DNA of 64,000 nt from CAXMMR01 sp963692975 (GCA_963692975.2 CAXMMR010000023.1:62001-126000); one strand, 5' to 3'; numbered from the stretch's first letter, positions 50,054-59,755 are shown. The notes: generated from the letters alone by a model not told the origin. A program made the numbers and translations.

Positions 50054-51106
50054 ATGCGTATCGCCCAGGTTGCCCCGTTGCACGAAGCCGTCCCGCCCAA
50101 GCTCTATGGCGGCACCGAGCGCGTCGTCTCCTTCCTCACCGAGGAGCTCGTCGCCATGGGCCATGACGTCACCCTGTTCGCCAGCGGCGACAGCGTGACC
50201 GGCGCCAAGCTCTTCCCTGTCTGGCCGCGCGCGCTGCGCCTGGATCCGGCGATCCGAGACCCGATCGCCCCGCACATGCTGATGATGGAGGAGGTGCGCC
50301 AGCTTGCCGACCAATTCGACGTGCTGCACTTCCACATGGACTACTGGTCGTTCTCGCTGTTCAGCCGTCAACCCACCCCCGCGCTGACTACCATGCATGG
50401 CCGGCTTGACCTGCCGGAGCTGCAACCGGTCTTCGCGCGCTTCCCCACCGTGCCGATCACCTCGATTTCGGACAGTCAGCGCGAGCCGCTGCCGCAGGCC
50501 AACTTCGTCCGCACGGTGCATCACGGACTGCCAGCGCACCTGCTGACGCCGCAACCGGGCCGGCACGACTACCTTGCCTTTCTCGGCCGCATCGCCCCCG
50601 AAAAGCGCCCCGACCGCGCCATCCGCATCGCCGCCCGCTCGGGCCTCAAGCTCAAGATCGCCGCCAAGATCGATCGCGCCGACACCGAGTATTTCGGCAA
50701 CATCATTAAGCCGCTGCTGAACTCGGCCGACGTCGAGCTGATCGGCGAGATCAACGACCAGCAAAAGCCCGGCTTCCTCTCCGGCGCCCGCGCGCTGCTG
50801 ATGCCGATCGACTGGCCTGAGCCGTTCGGCCTGGTGATGATCGAGGCGATGGCCTGCGGCACCCCGGTGATCGCCTATAACCGCGGCTCCGTCCCCGAGA
50901 TCGTCGAGAACGGCGTCACCGGCTTCATCGTCGAGAACGAGGCCGAGGCCGTCGCCGCCCTGGCCAAGCTCGACCAACTCCCCCGCGAACGGGTCCGCCG
51001 CCGCTTTGAGGAACGCTTCACCGCCCGCCGGATGGCCGAGGACTACCTTGACGTTTATCGCTCCATCGGCGCTGTCGAGAAAGCGCAGCTCAAAGTGGTA
51101 AGTTAG
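50054..51106 (+). CDS. GT4-family glycosyltransferase
   Basis: A 350-residue GT-B fold protein. The N-terminal glycine-rich acceptor side (PPKLYGGTERVVSFLTEEL), the middle FLGRIAPEKRPDRAI and the donor-site EPFGLVMIEAMACGTPVIAY (an EX7E pattern) mark family GT4, which uses nucleotide sugars with retention. Acceptor and sugar are unknown. ATG 50054 has AGGAG about 12 bases upstream. No capsule or LPS genes are nearby, so its pathway is unclear. Confidence 0.9.
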   Translation: MRIAQVAPLHEAVPPKLYGGTERVVSFLTEELVAMGHDVTLFASGDSVTGAKLFPVWPRALRLDPAIRDPIAPHMLMMEEVRQLADQFDVLHFHMDYWSFSLFSRQPTPALTTMHGRLDLPELQPVFARFPTVPITSISDSQREPLPQANFVRTVHHGLPAHLLTPQPGRHDYLAFLGRIAPEKRPDRAIRIAARSGLKLKIAAKIDRADTEYFGNIIKPLLNSADVELIGEINDQQKPGFLSGARALLMPIDWPEPFGLVMIEAMACGTPVIAYNRGSVPEIVENGVTGFIVENEAEAVAALAKLDQLPRERVRRRFEERFTARRMAEDYLDVYRSIGAVEKAQLKVVS

Positions 51107-51112
51107 GGGAAA

Positions 51113-51166
51113 GCAAGGCGAGGGCTCTGCCCTCGACCCGCTGGGGCCGTGAGGCCCCAGACCCCG
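51113..51166 (+). repeat. Module A copy after glycosyltransferase
   Basis: GAGGGCTCTGCCCTC and TGGGGCCGTGAGGCCCCA hairpins immediately after the stop codon of the glycosyltransferase, a position fitting a transcript 3'-end structure. No module B accompanies it. Confidence 0.87.
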
Positions 51167-51211
51167 GCTGTTGTCGGTCAAACCTGTACGCAAAATCCTT
51201 ACGCTGCACTG

Positions 51212-51435
51212 ATGATCACCAGCCGACTGACAAGCAAGGCGCAAACCACAAGCCCGCAGCCGGTTCGCGCGGCGCTGCGTCTACGCGAGGGCGACGAGAT
51301 CGCCTAAATCATCGAGGCGAGTCGTGTTGTGCTGACCCGCGTGCGCCTTGATGCTCCAGCGAGGATCCGTTCGGAACCTTCACCAAGTGGGACGGTTCGG
51401 CGGACACGGTGCCTATGCCGGCTTATGAGGTATGA
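51212..51435 (+). pseudogene. Decayed SpoVT/AbrB-type antitoxin
   Basis: ATG 51212 opens a protein with SRLTSKAQTT and PVRAALRLREGDEIA, the swapped-hairpin DNA-binding domain of AbrB-type antitoxins. TAA at 51305 interrupts it where relatives have a Tyr codon. The frame goes on with IIEASRVVLTRV, then a shift of frame is needed to reach EDPFGTFTKWDGSADT and a stop at 51433-51435. Two lesions in 75 codons show real decay. No toxin gene (such as a PIN or MazF protein) follows; it has been lost or was never here. Confidence 0.78.
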
Positions 51436-51485
51436 GGCCTCGTTAAAATCCCGTTCCGACCGACCCGGTTCGATCCGGAGCTTTT

Positions 51486-52205
51486 CTAGCAGGATGGAAC
51501 CGTCCGCCACCGCCTGCCGATACGTAAGCGCAACATCCAGATTATGAGCAGCACCAGCGGCGCCAAGGCCGGAATAAACAACGCGTTCGAGCTCAATAGC
51601 CAGGTGGGGAAAAGCTGCGCTTGCCCCAGGAAGAGCGACGCTGACGCAATTAAGAGCGCCAGACACATGCGCCACAGATGACGCGCGATGCGGGACACGC
51701 CGTATATGCCCCCACGTCGCAACATGCGTATGTCAAGGAAAACTCCAAAAGCAGCCAAAGCCGCAAAAACGATGAGCGGGTGGTAATCCTGCCCGTCAAC
51801 CGCGCTGTCGGCACTCTGACTGCCAACCCAAATCAGCCAGGCACAAATGGCGAAAGCAGCTAAGCCGATCAGCAGCGTTGCAACCTCGACGCGTCCTACA
51901 TCGCCTGGCTTGCGACGAGCGCTCATCCAAGCCGACAGGACAAGGTATATGGTGAACACGCCAGCCGCGATGTTCATCCGTTGCGGCAACAGAGGGGCCA
52001 CGATGGCGCCTACGCCGGCCATGACCAGCATGGCTGCAACGAACAGCCTGCCGGCCAACGCATGCAACCGGCCCCCTTTCGGGGCGAGGGCAGCCGCGGC
52101 ACCGGACACGAGGGCCGTCATGCCGCCACCGACATGCAGCGTCAGTGCCGCTTCAGCCGCCGCCTCAACCCACCATGGGCTGGCGGGAGGGACATGAATG
52201 CGCAT
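51486..52205 (-). CDS. DUF2306-like multipass membrane protein
   Basis: A 239-residue protein with about seven hydrophobic helices. The N-terminal pattern LHVGGGMTALVSGAAAALAP followed by GGRLHALAGRLFV, two His in helix-loop positions, resembles DUF2306 membrane proteins of unknown function. ATG 52205 has GAGG close upstream; ATG/ACG further upstream is less likely. It is convergent with the AbrB remnant. Codon and base composition look slightly less GC-rich than the neighbours, so the pair may be acquired DNA, but I did not count this. Confidence 0.72.
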   Translation of the reverse strand: MRIHVPPASPWWVEAAAEAALTLHVGGGMTALVSGAAAALAPKGGRLHALAGRLFVAAMLVMAGVGAIVAPLLPQRMNIAAGVFTIYLVLSAWMSARRKPGDVGRVEVATLLIGLAAFAICAWLIWVGSQSADSAVDGQDYHPLIVFAALAAFGVFLDIRMLRRGGIYGVSRIARHLWRMCLALLIASASLFLGQAQLFPTWLLSSNALFIPALAPLVLLIIWMLRLRIGRRWRTVPSC

Positions 52206-52452
52206 CGCCTCGTTTCTCCACCTGGCGCCGGGCTCGATGGTCACCGCTCGGCTTCATGCCCGGCTTCGCAACGACCGTGCCACGCGTCATACGGGCGTTA
52301 CCCGTTGACTTCAGGCCATTCTCCGAATGGTGACGATCAGCGCCTGGCCAGTTACGCCATAACATGGCGGAGCCACTTCTCGTATCTGGCTAGTACGGCC
52401 ACGGACATCGTGAGGCCACGGCCTTGCCGGAAGCCGCCGCAGCGGATCCTCA

Positions 52453-53853
52453 CTAATGCCCCAACCCCTGAACAATCTCCTCCGTCATCTTCTTCGCATC
52501 GCCAAACAGCATCATCGTGTTCGGCCGAAAAAACAGCTCGTTATCCACCCCCGCATAGCCCGATGCCATCGAGCGCTTGATGAACAGCACCGTGCGCGCC
52601 CGCTCCACCTCCAAAATCGGCATCCCATAGATCGGCGATTGCGGGTCGGTCTTCGCCGCCGGGTTGGTCACGTCGTTGGCGCCGATCACGTAGACCACGT
52701 CGGCGGTCGCGAACTCGTTGTTGATCTGCTCGAGCTCGAACACCTCGTCGTACGGCACGTTCGCCTCCGCCAGCAGCACGTTCATATGCCCCGGCATCCG
52801 TCCCGCCACCGGGTGGATGGCGTATTTCACCTCCACCCCCTCGGCCTTGAGCTGGTCGGCCATCTCGCGCAGCGCGTGCTGGGCCTGCGCCACCGCCATG
52901 CCGTAGCCCGGCACCACGATCACCTTGGACGCGTTCTTCATGATGAACGCCGCGTCGTCCGCGTTGCCGGACTTCACCGTCCGGTCGCCCGCCGCCGCCG
53001 CCGGCCCGCCCGCCGCGGTGACCCCGAAGCCGCCGAGCAGCACGTTGAAGATCGAGCGGTTCATCCCCTTGCACATCACGTACGACAGGATCGCGCCCGA
53101 CGCGCCAACCAGCGCCCCGGTGATGATCAGCGCCAGGTTGCCGATGGTGAAGCCGATGCCGCAGGCCGCCCAGCCCGAGTAGCTGTTCAGCATCGAGACG
53201 ACGACCGGCATGTCGGCGCCGCCGATCGGGATGATCAGCAGGAAGCCGAGCCCCATCGCCAGGATCGCGATCAGCCAGAACACCGCCTGGCTGGCCGTGC
53301 CGATGAACACGACGATCAACACCAGCAGGAGGATGCCGAGCCCGAGATTGACGTAGTGCTGGTAGGGGAAGGTGATCGGCGTCCCCTTCATCAGCGCCTG
53401 CAGCTTGGCGAACGCGATCAGCGAGCCGGTAAAGGTGATGGCGCCGATCGCGAGACCAATCGACATCTCGACCAGCGACTCGGTGTAGATCGCGCCGGGC
53501 AGCCCGATGCCGAAGCTCTGCGGCGCGTTGATCGCGCTGGCGGCGACAAACACGGCCGCCAGGCCCACCAGCGAGTGGAAGGCGGCGACCAGCTGCGGCA
53601 GCGCCGTCATCTGGATGCGCCGGGCGAGCACGATGCCGATGCTGCCGCCGATCGCGATGCCGACCAGGATCAGCACGATCCCGCCGGCATGCATGCCGTG
53701 ATGGGCGAGTGTCGCCAGCACCGCGATCAGCATGCCGACCATGCCGAACTGGTTGCCGCGCCGCGACGTCACCGGGCTCGACAGCCCGCGCAGCGCCAGG
53801 ATGAACAGCACCGCGGCGACGAGATAGAAGAACGACGTCAGGCTCGAGGACAT
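52453..53853 (-). CDS. pntB: NAD(P) transhydrogenase beta subunit
   Basis: A 466-residue membrane protein: about nine helices (domain II) followed by the NADP(H)-binding domain III. VVPGYGMAVAQAQHAL, GANDVTNPAAKTDP and KRSMASGYAGVDN are the domain III binding loops. With pntAa and pntAb it couples hydride transfer from NADH to NADP+ to proton entry. It starts ten bases after the pntAb stop, so the three genes form one operon. Confidence 0.97.
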   Translation of the reverse strand: MSSSLTSFFYLVAAVLFILALRGLSSPVTSRRGNQFGMVGMLIAVLATLAHHGMHAGGIVLILVGIAIGGSIGIVLARRIQMTALPQLVAAFHSLVGLAAVFVAASAINAPQSFGIGLPGAIYTESLVEMSIGLAIGAITFTGSLIAFAKLQALMKGTPITFPYQHYVNLGLGILLLVLIVVFIGTASQAVFWLIAILAMGLGFLLIIPIGGADMPVVVSMLNSYSGWAACGIGFTIGNLALIITGALVGASGAILSYVMCKGMNRSIFNVLLGGFGVTAAGGPAAAAGDRTVKSGNADDAAFIMKNASKVIVVPGYGMAVAQAQHALREMADQLKAEGVEVKYAIHPVAGRMPGHMNVLLAEANVPYDEVFELEQINNEFATADVVYVIGANDVTNPAAKTDPQSPIYGMPILEVERARTVLFIKRSMASGYAGVDNELFFRPNTMMLFGDAKKMTEEIVQGLGH

Positions 53854-53863
53854 CGGCTCGGCC

Positions 53864-54286
53864 CTATCGCTGCTTGGACTTGAACATCGAGAGCATCCGC
53901 TGCGTGACGACGAAGCCGCCGAAGATGTTCACCGAGGCGAGGATCACCGCCAGGAAGCCGAAGACCCTCGCCCAGGCGCTGGCCGAAAGCCCCGCCGCCA
54001 GCATCGCGCCGACGATGATCACCGAGGAGATCGCGTTGGTCACCGCCATCAGCGGGCTGTGCAGCGCCGGCGTCACGTTCCACACGACGTAGTAGCCGAC
54101 GAAGCAGGCGAGCAGGAAGATCGTCAGCAGCAGGATGAACGGCTCGGCCGCGGTCGCCGTTGCCGCCACCGCCGGGCCGAAGCCGGCGGCCGGAAAGGCC
54201 TGTGGCATCACGTGCAGCTGCGCCGCGAGGTTGGCCGCCTGGTCAGCGATGCGCTGGGCCTGGTCGGCGAGCGAGTTCGGGTTCAT
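53864..54286 (-). CDS. pntAb: NAD(P) transhydrogenase alpha-2 subunit
   Basis: A 140-residue protein with three or four helices (FILLLTIFLLACFVGYYVVW, then VIIVGAMLAAGLS and VFGFLAVILASVNIFGGF), the membrane part split from the alpha subunit. The separate pntAb is a feature of Rhodospirillum-type enzymes. ATG 54286 begins MNPNSLADQAQRI; a longer open frame upstream overlaps pntAa and is not real. Confidence 0.95.
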   Translation of the reverse strand: MNPNSLADQAQRIADQAANLAAQLHVMPQAFPAAGFGPAVAATATAAEPFILLLTIFLLACFVGYYVVWNVTPALHSPLMAVTNAISSVIIVGAMLAAGLSASAWARVFGFLAVILASVNIFGGFVVTQRMLSMFKSKQR

Positions 54287-54306
54287 CGGGTGCTGCTCTC
54301 TGTGGC

Positions 54307-55743
54307 TCAGGCGAGGGAGGGTGGCGGGGCGGCGGCCGGCGGCGCGATCTGCGGCGCCGACGCCTCGGAGGCGGCGTCGGTCACCGGCTCCTGCGTCGCG
54401 ACCGACGGCGGCACGACCCAGAGCGGCGGCGTCGCCCCAGGAGGCGACTTGGGCGGCGACGTGGATGCCGACGTGGGCGGCACGGGCGGCGCGCTGGCCG
54501 GCGGCGCGTTGGTCGGCGGCGCGCCGGCGGGCGCAGCCGTGGCGGCGTCCGGCGCGGTCGTGAGGCCGGCGCCGGCCGACGTGGTCGTGTTGTCGACCGT
54601 CTGGCTCGGCGCCGCGGCGGCGAACTGCGCGTGCACCACCTGGCCGCCGCGAGTGATCATCACCCCGCGCACGATCTCGTCGCTGTCCGGCAGCTTGGGC
54701 GCCGAGGCGGCCTTGTCCCAGAAGCTGGTCAGGAAAGTGAGCAGGTTGCGGCTGTAGAGGTTGCTCGCCGCCACCGCGATTCGCGCGGGCCAGTTGCGAT
54801 AGCCCAGGATGGTCACGCCGTTCTCGGTGACGATGCGTTCCCCCGGCACCGTCGCCTCGCAATTGCCGCCAGCCTCCGCCGCCAGGTCGACGATCACGCT
54901 GCCCGGCCGCATCGCCGCCACCATTGCGCGCGTCACGATGGTCGGCGCGCGTCGGCCCATCACCAGGGCGGTGCAGATGACGATGTCGTTCTTGGCGACC
55001 GTCGTTGCCATTAGCTCCGCCTGCTTCTGGCGAAACGCGTCGGTCATCTCCTTCGCGTAGCCACCGGCGGTCTGCGCCGCCTGCTCGCTGTCCACGCCGA
55101 CGAAGGTCGCGCCAAGGGAGCGCACCTCCTCGCGGGAGGTCGGCCGCACGTCGGTCGCGCTGACGATGCCGCCCAACCGCCGTGCGGTCGCGATCGCCTG
55201 CAGCCCGGCGACACCGGCGCCGATGATGAACACCCGCGCCGGCGGCACCGTGCCGGCCGCCGTCATCATCATCGGAAAGCCGCGCTCGAACGCCGCCGCG
55301 GCCTCCACCACGGCGCGAAAGCCCGCCAGGTTCGCCTGGCTCGACAGCACGTCCATCGACTGCGCCCGGGTGATGCGCGGCAGCAGCTCCATCGCCGCTA
55401 GGTCCACCCCCGCCGCCGCCATCGCCGGCGCGAGCCCCGGATCGGCATGCGCCCCGGCGGTGCAGACCAGCAGCGCCCCGCGCGGCAGGGCCGCCCGCGC
55501 CGCCCCGTCCGGCGCCTGCACGGCAAACACGACCCCGGCTCCCGCCAGCGCCATCTCGGCGTCGCCGACGACCTCGGCGCCGGCCGCGGCGTAGTCGGCG
55601 TCCGGCAGCGCCGAGTGCAGCCCCGCCCCCGCCTCGACCGCGACATTCAAGCCAAGAGCGATCAGCTTCTTGACCGTCTCCGGCGTCGCCGCCACCCGCG
55701 TCTCGCCCTCACGCCGTTCCTTGAGCACCGCTAGGCGCATCAT
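54307..55743 (-). CDS. pntAa: NAD(P) transhydrogenase alpha-1 subunit with long Pro/Ala tail
   Basis: A 478-residue soluble subunit that binds NAD(H). MRLAVLKERREGETRVAATP, the Rossmann motif GAGVAGLQAIATA and PGSVIVDLAAEAGGN match the family. The normal domain ends near residue 375; about 100 further residues form a Pro/Ala/Thr/Ser-rich stretch (APPTNAPPASAPPVPPTSAS and beyond) with no homology I recognise. AGGGA lies before ATG 55743, and ATG 55740 is the next codon. It heads the pnt operon. Confidence 0.93.
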   Translation of the reverse strand: MMRLAVLKERREGETRVAATPETVKKLIALGLNVAVEAGAGLHSALPDADYAAAGAEVVGDAEMALAGAGVVFAVQAPDGAARAALPRGALLVCTAGAHADPGLAPAMAAAGVDLAAMELLPRITRAQSMDVLSSQANLAGFRAVVEAAAAFERGFPMMMTAAGTVPPARVFIIGAGVAGLQAIATARRLGGIVSATDVRPTSREEVRSLGATFVGVDSEQAAQTAGGYAKEMTDAFRQKQAELMATTVAKNDIVICTALVMGRRAPTIVTRAMVAAMRPGSVIVDLAAEAGGNCEATVPGERIVTENGVTILGYRNWPARIAVAASNLYSRNLLTFLTSFWDKAASAPKLPDSDEIVRGVMITRGGQVVHAQFAAAAPSQTVDNTTTSAGAGLTTAPDAATAAPAGAPPTNAPPASAPPVPPTSASTSPPKSPPGATPPLWVVPPSVATQEPVTDAASEASAPQIAPPAAAPPPSLA

Positions 55744-55947
55744 CGGGTTCCCTTTGGACGTTCCCTGGGGACGTTCCCCTGGCACCCCTAACATGGTGCG
55801 GACGAGTGACGTAGCGCGCAGCCCGGGGCGCGAGCAAGGGAGGCCGCCGCGCCGCTGCCGGCTGGACGCGACGTTGCCGCCTTGGCACGGTCTTGCACAC
55901 GCGTCGGCGCGCGATCATCGCCGACCGCGCATCGGGAAAGGTCACGC

Positions 55948-56424
55948 ATGACGACGAACCACCGGGCCTGGATGCTGCTCAGCCTCCTCGCCGCAGGCTG
56001 CGCCGCCAGCCCGCCCGACACCGCCCACCCGGCCGCCGCGGCGGCAAACGCACACCCGCCGATCCCCGCCACCGAGCCGGGCGACGACGCCCTGAGCTGT
56101 CAAGCGATTGAAAGCCAAATCGGCGAGATGAACGGCCGCATCGACCAGGCCAACCAGCGCACCCGCGCGCTGGCCTCCTCCGGCGTCGCCGGCAGCGGCG
56201 TCAGCCTCAGCGGCGGCAGCGGCGGCGGCGTGAGCGGCGCAAACGTCAACGAGAACAACCTACCCGTGATCGGATCGACCGGCAGCGGCGGCATCGACAA
56301 TGGAGGGAGCAGCTCGGCCACCAACGAAGACGCCATTGCGGCGCAGCAGCGCTTTGCCAACTCGGCCATCGCCCGGGCCAACCGGCTCATCGTCTTGGGG
56401 CGCGCTCGGAAGTGCTTCGCGTAA
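55948..56424 (+). CDS. Small lipoprotein of unknown function
   Basis: A 158-residue protein. The signal peptide ends in the lipobox LAAGC (Cys near residue 18), so it is probably lipid-anchored. The mature part has a Pro/Ala segment, a helical stretch (IESQIGEMNGRIDQANQRTR), a Gly/Ser-rich linker (SGGSGGGVSGANVN) and a second helix (AIAAQQRFANSAIARANRLI). Two helices joined by a glycine linker could pack together, but no family is recognised. GGAAAGG precedes ATG 55948. Confidence 0.72.
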   Translation: MTTNHRAWMLLSLLAAGCAASPPDTAHPAAAAANAHPPIPATEPGDDALSCQAIESQIGEMNGRIDQANQRTRALASSGVAGSGVSLSGGSGGGVSGANVNENNLPVIGSTGSGGIDNGGSSSATNEDAIAAQQRFANSAIARANRLIVLGRARKCFA

Positions 56425-56430
56425 GGGTGA

Positions 56431-56560
56431 AGGCCAGGAGCGCTGCTCCTGGACCTCGCTGGGGGCGGCGCCCCCAGACCCGCATCCGTTTGGAGCGTTC
56501 GTGGATTTTAAAGGCTTCGCCTTTAATCGGGTCCAGGGGCGACGCCCCTGGCCTTCCTTC
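56431..56560 (+). repeat. A and B modules between convergent genes
   Basis: Module A variant (56431-56485; CCAGGAGCGCTGCTCCTGG, GGGGGCGGCGCCCCC) and module B (56501-56560; AAAGGCTTCGCCTTT, CCAGGGGCGACGCCCCTGG) with only 15 bases between them. It lies between the lipoprotein gene and the kinase 3' end. Confidence 0.87.
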
Positions 56561-57928
56561 TAGACCGTCACCGGCACCCCCGCCTCGGCCAGCGCCGCAG
56601 CCTGCCGCGTCGCCAGGGCCGCCTCGTCGAAATCGTCGATCATCGAGTGGAACAGCCGGTGCCAGTTCAGCTCGGCGCCGAGCCTGAGGAACACCGAGCC
56701 CAGCCCGATCGCCGAGCGGTCCATCAGCACGAACTCGCGCGGCGGCCGCACGCCGCCGGTCTTCTGCAGCCCGGCATGCACCTTCTCGGCCACCGAGCGG
56801 CCGAACTGCGGGTCGCCGTTCTCCTGGATCTTGCGCACCCGGTCCTGCAGCAACGGTTCGTGGATGAAGCGCGCCCACTCGTTCAGCACCAGCATCGTCT
56901 CGCGTGGCAGGTCGCGGAAACCCCAATCCTGATACGCCTGCTGCGCCGCATCGTCGTCGTTGTCGCGGATGGCGTGGTAGAGCGCGATCTGGCCGGTGAC
57001 GAAGCGCGCCGGAAACACCCGAATGGCGCCGAAATCCAGCAGGTTCAGTCCCTGATCGGCGCGCACCTGGTAGTTGCCGAGGTGCGGGTCGCCGTGGATG
57101 ACGCCGTAGCGATACAGCGGCAGGTACCAGGCATGGAACAGCGCCTCGGCGGTGCGGTTGCGGCTCTCCTGGCTCGGCTTGGTGTCGAGATAGGCCTGCA
57201 TCCCCATCCCCTCCAGCCAGTCCATGCTGAGCAGCCGCGAGGTCGAGAGCGCCTCGACCGGCTTGGGAATGGAGACGAAGCTGTCGGCGGCCAGCATCAG
57301 CCCGTACAGCCGCATCTGCGCCGCCTCGCGGCGGTAGTCGACCTCCTCGCGCAGCCGCTCGGCAAGCTCCTTGTAGATCTCGTCGCTGTGGATCGCGCTG
57401 TCCATCCGCGCGTAGATGCCCATCGCCAGCTTGAGCTGCTTGAGGTCACCCTCGACGATGCTCGGCATGTCCGGATACTGCAGCTTGCAGGCCAGCACCC
57501 GGCCATCCGCCAGCGTCGCGCGATGCACCTGGCCGAGCGAGGCGGCGGCCACGGCCTCCTGGGTGAAGCTCGCGAAGCGTGCCCTGCCAGTCCGGCCCGA
57601 GCTCGGAGGCCATCCGGCGGCGGACGAAGTTCCAGCCCATCGGCGGCGCATTGGCCTGCAACTGGGCGAGCTCGGCGGCATACTCGTCGGGCAGCGCGTC
57701 GGGGATGGTGGACAGGAACTGCGCCACCTTCATCAGCGGCCCCTTCAGCCCGCCCAGGATCTGCTTGAGGTCCTCCGCATGCGCCGCCTTGTCGGTCTTG
57801 AGGCCGAACACCCGCTGCCCGGCAACGCGCGCCGCAATGCCGCCCACGGCGCCGGAGGTGCGGGCGATCCGCCGCACCTCGCCGAACAGCGACCCCTCGC
57901 GCTTCGGGCGAACCGGCTCGAGCGCCAC
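56560..57928 (-). pseudogene. ABC1/UbiB-type atypical kinase, frameshifted
   Basis: The first 116 or so residues (57928 to about 57580) read KGPLMKVAQFLSTIPDALPD, the KxGQ-like motif of the ABC1/ADCK family. The frame must shift at 57578-57582, after DWQG, to go on as RFASFTQEAVAAASLGQVHR. Downstream are the ADCK lysine/ATP-site region (CKLQYPDMPSIVEGDLKQL), the IHGDPHLGNYQ catalytic loop and LLDFGAIR metal site. ABC1 kinases support ubiquinone synthesis. Apart from one indel the gene is complete (about 455 residues), so it may be a sequence error rather than decay. GTG 57928 directly follows the pepF stop; the two are co-transcribed. Confidence 0.85.
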
Positions 57929-59755
57929 TCAGCCCTGCTCCAACTCGTCGATGAAGCCGGCGATGACGTCCAGACCGCGCTTCCAGAAGCCAGGATCCGA
58001 CGCGTCCAGCCCGAACGGCGCCAGCAGCTCGCGGTGCCGGCTTGTGCCGCCGGCGGCCAGCATCGCCAGGTATTTCTTCTGAAAGCCGGGATGGCCCTCC
58101 TGGAACACCGAGTACAGCGCGTTCACCAGGCAGTCGCCGAAGGCATAGGCGTAGACGTAGAACGGCGTGTGGATGAAGTGCGGCACGTAGGCCCAGAACA
58201 CGGCGTATTCCGGGCTGAACTCGAAGGCCGGGCCGAGGCTCTCGCGCTGCACCGCCAGCCAGATCTCGCCGATCCGCTCGGGCAGCAGCTCGCCGGTGCG
58301 CCGCTCGGCATGCACACGCTGCTCGAACTGGTAGAACGCGACCTGACGGACCACCGTGTTCAGCATGTCCTCGACCTTGCCGGCGAGCATGATGCGCCGG
58401 CGCGCAGGCTCGGTCTCGGCGTCGAGCAGGGCGCGGAAGGTCAGCATCTCGCCGAACACCGACGCGGTTTCGGCCAGCGTGAGCGGCGTGCCGGACATGA
58501 AGTAGCCCTGCCCGGCGGCCAGCACCTGATGCACGCCGTGGCCAAGCTCGTGCGCCAGCGTCATCACGTCGCGGGTGCGGCCGTGATAGTTCATCATGAT
58601 GTAGGGGTGCGCCGCCGGCACCGTCGGGTGGGCGAAGGCGCCGCCCGACTTGCCCTCGCGCAGCTCGGCATCGATCCAGGCATTGTCGAAGAAGCGCTGC
58701 CCAACCCGTCCAAGCTCCGGGTCGAAGCCGGCATACGCCTCCAGCACCCGCCGCCGCGCCTCGTCCCAGCCGACGACGCGGTCATCGTCGTTCGGCAGCG
58801 GCGCGTTGCGGTCCCAATGCTGCAGCTTCTCCAACCCCAGCCACTTGGCCTTCAGCGTGTAGTATCGGTGCGACAACCTCGGAAAGCTGTCGGTGACCGC
58901 CGAGACCAGCGCGTCCACCACCTCGTCCTCGACCATGTTGGCGCGGTTGCGATAGCTCTCCGGGCGCGGGTAGTGGCGCCAGGTGTCGAGGATCTCCTTG
59001 TCCTTGGCGAGCGTGTTGGTGATCAGCGAGAACAGCTTCTCGCGCTCGCCGAAGGCGGCGCCGATCGCGCGCCCGGCGGCCTCGCGCTTGCCCCGGTCGC
59101 CATCCGACAGCTGGTTCAGCACCGCGCTTACCGTCAGGCTCTCTCCGGCCAGAGGAACGCGCATGCCGGCGACCGTCTCGTCGAACAGCCGGCTCCAGGC
59201 GGCGCGCCCTGTCACCTCCTTCTCGTGCAGCAGCTTCTCAAGCTGCTCCTGCAGCTGGTGCGGACGGAAGGTGCGCAGGTCGCGCAGATAGGGCTGCCAG
59301 CGCGCCAGCGCCGGGTCGACCAGCCGGCTCTCGAGCAACACATCGTCAAGCTGGTTCAGCTCCAGCGAGAAGAACAGCATGTCGGCGCTGATCGCCGTCA
59401 CCCGCTCGCTGATCGACTGGTAGAACCGGCCGACCGCGGCGGCGCTGCTATCGGCGCTGAACAGCAGTTGGGCATAGCTCATCAGCGCGCCCAGGCCCTC
59501 GTCGATGCGCTCGCACTCGGCGATGGCGGCGGCGAGGCCGGCGCCGTCGAGCTGGCCCAGCCGCCCGGCATAACGCTCCGAAAAGCGCTTCGCGTCGGCC
59601 TCGGCACGATCCAGATCCGCCGCCACACGTGGGCTGTCCGGCGCCTCGTAGAGGTCGGACAAATCCCAGCGCGGCAACACGGTGGCAGTCGCTCCGGCCC
59701 GTAGACCATCCGGCATCGAGCATGGAAACAGGCTTGTCGGCCGAGGCAACGTCAT
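57929..59755 (-). CDS. pepF: M3-family oligoendopeptidase F
   Basis: A 608-residue cytosolic zinc peptidase that cuts short peptides. The metal site HELGHGVHQ and the third ligand in ETASVFGEM are intact. The N-terminal helical domain (LPRWDLSDLYEAPDSPRVAA) is typical of M3B enzymes. ATG 59755 with AGGA seven bases upstream is preferred; the frame is open further into repeat DNA. The kinase gene follows without a gap. Confidence 0.93.
   Translation of the reverse strand: MTLPRPTSLFPCSMPDGLRAGATATVLPRWDLSDLYEAPDSPRVAADLDRAEADAKRFSERYAGRLGQLDGAGLAAAIAECERIDEGLGALMSYAQLLFSADSSAAAVGRFYQSISERVTAISADMLFFSLELNQLDDVLLESRLVDPALARWQPYLRDLRTFRPHQLQEQLEKLLHEKEVTGRAAWSRLFDETVAGMRVPLAGESLTVSAVLNQLSDGDRGKREAAGRAIGAAFGEREKLFSLITNTLAKDKEILDTWRHYPRPESYRNRANMVEDEVVDALVSAVTDSFPRLSHRYYTLKAKWLGLEKLQHWDRNAPLPNDDDRVVGWDEARRRVLEAYAGFDPELGRVGQRFFDNAWIDAELREGKSGGAFAHPTVPAAHPYIMMNYHGRTRDVMTLAHELGHGVHQVLAAGQGYFMSGTPLTLAETASVFGEMLTFRALLDAETEPARRRIMLAGKVEDMLNTVVRQVAFYQFEQRVHAERRTGELLPERIGEIWLAVQRESLGPAFEFSPEYAVFWAYVPHFIHTPFYVYAYAFGDCLVNALYSVFQEGHPGFQKKYLAMLAAGGTSRHRELLAPFGLDASDPGFWKRGLDVIAGFIDELEQG

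Noticed and set aside
51304..51675. Minus-strand open frame of 123 codons
   Set aside because: It overlaps the AbrB remnant and the end of the DUF2306-like gene in another frame and has no homology signs.
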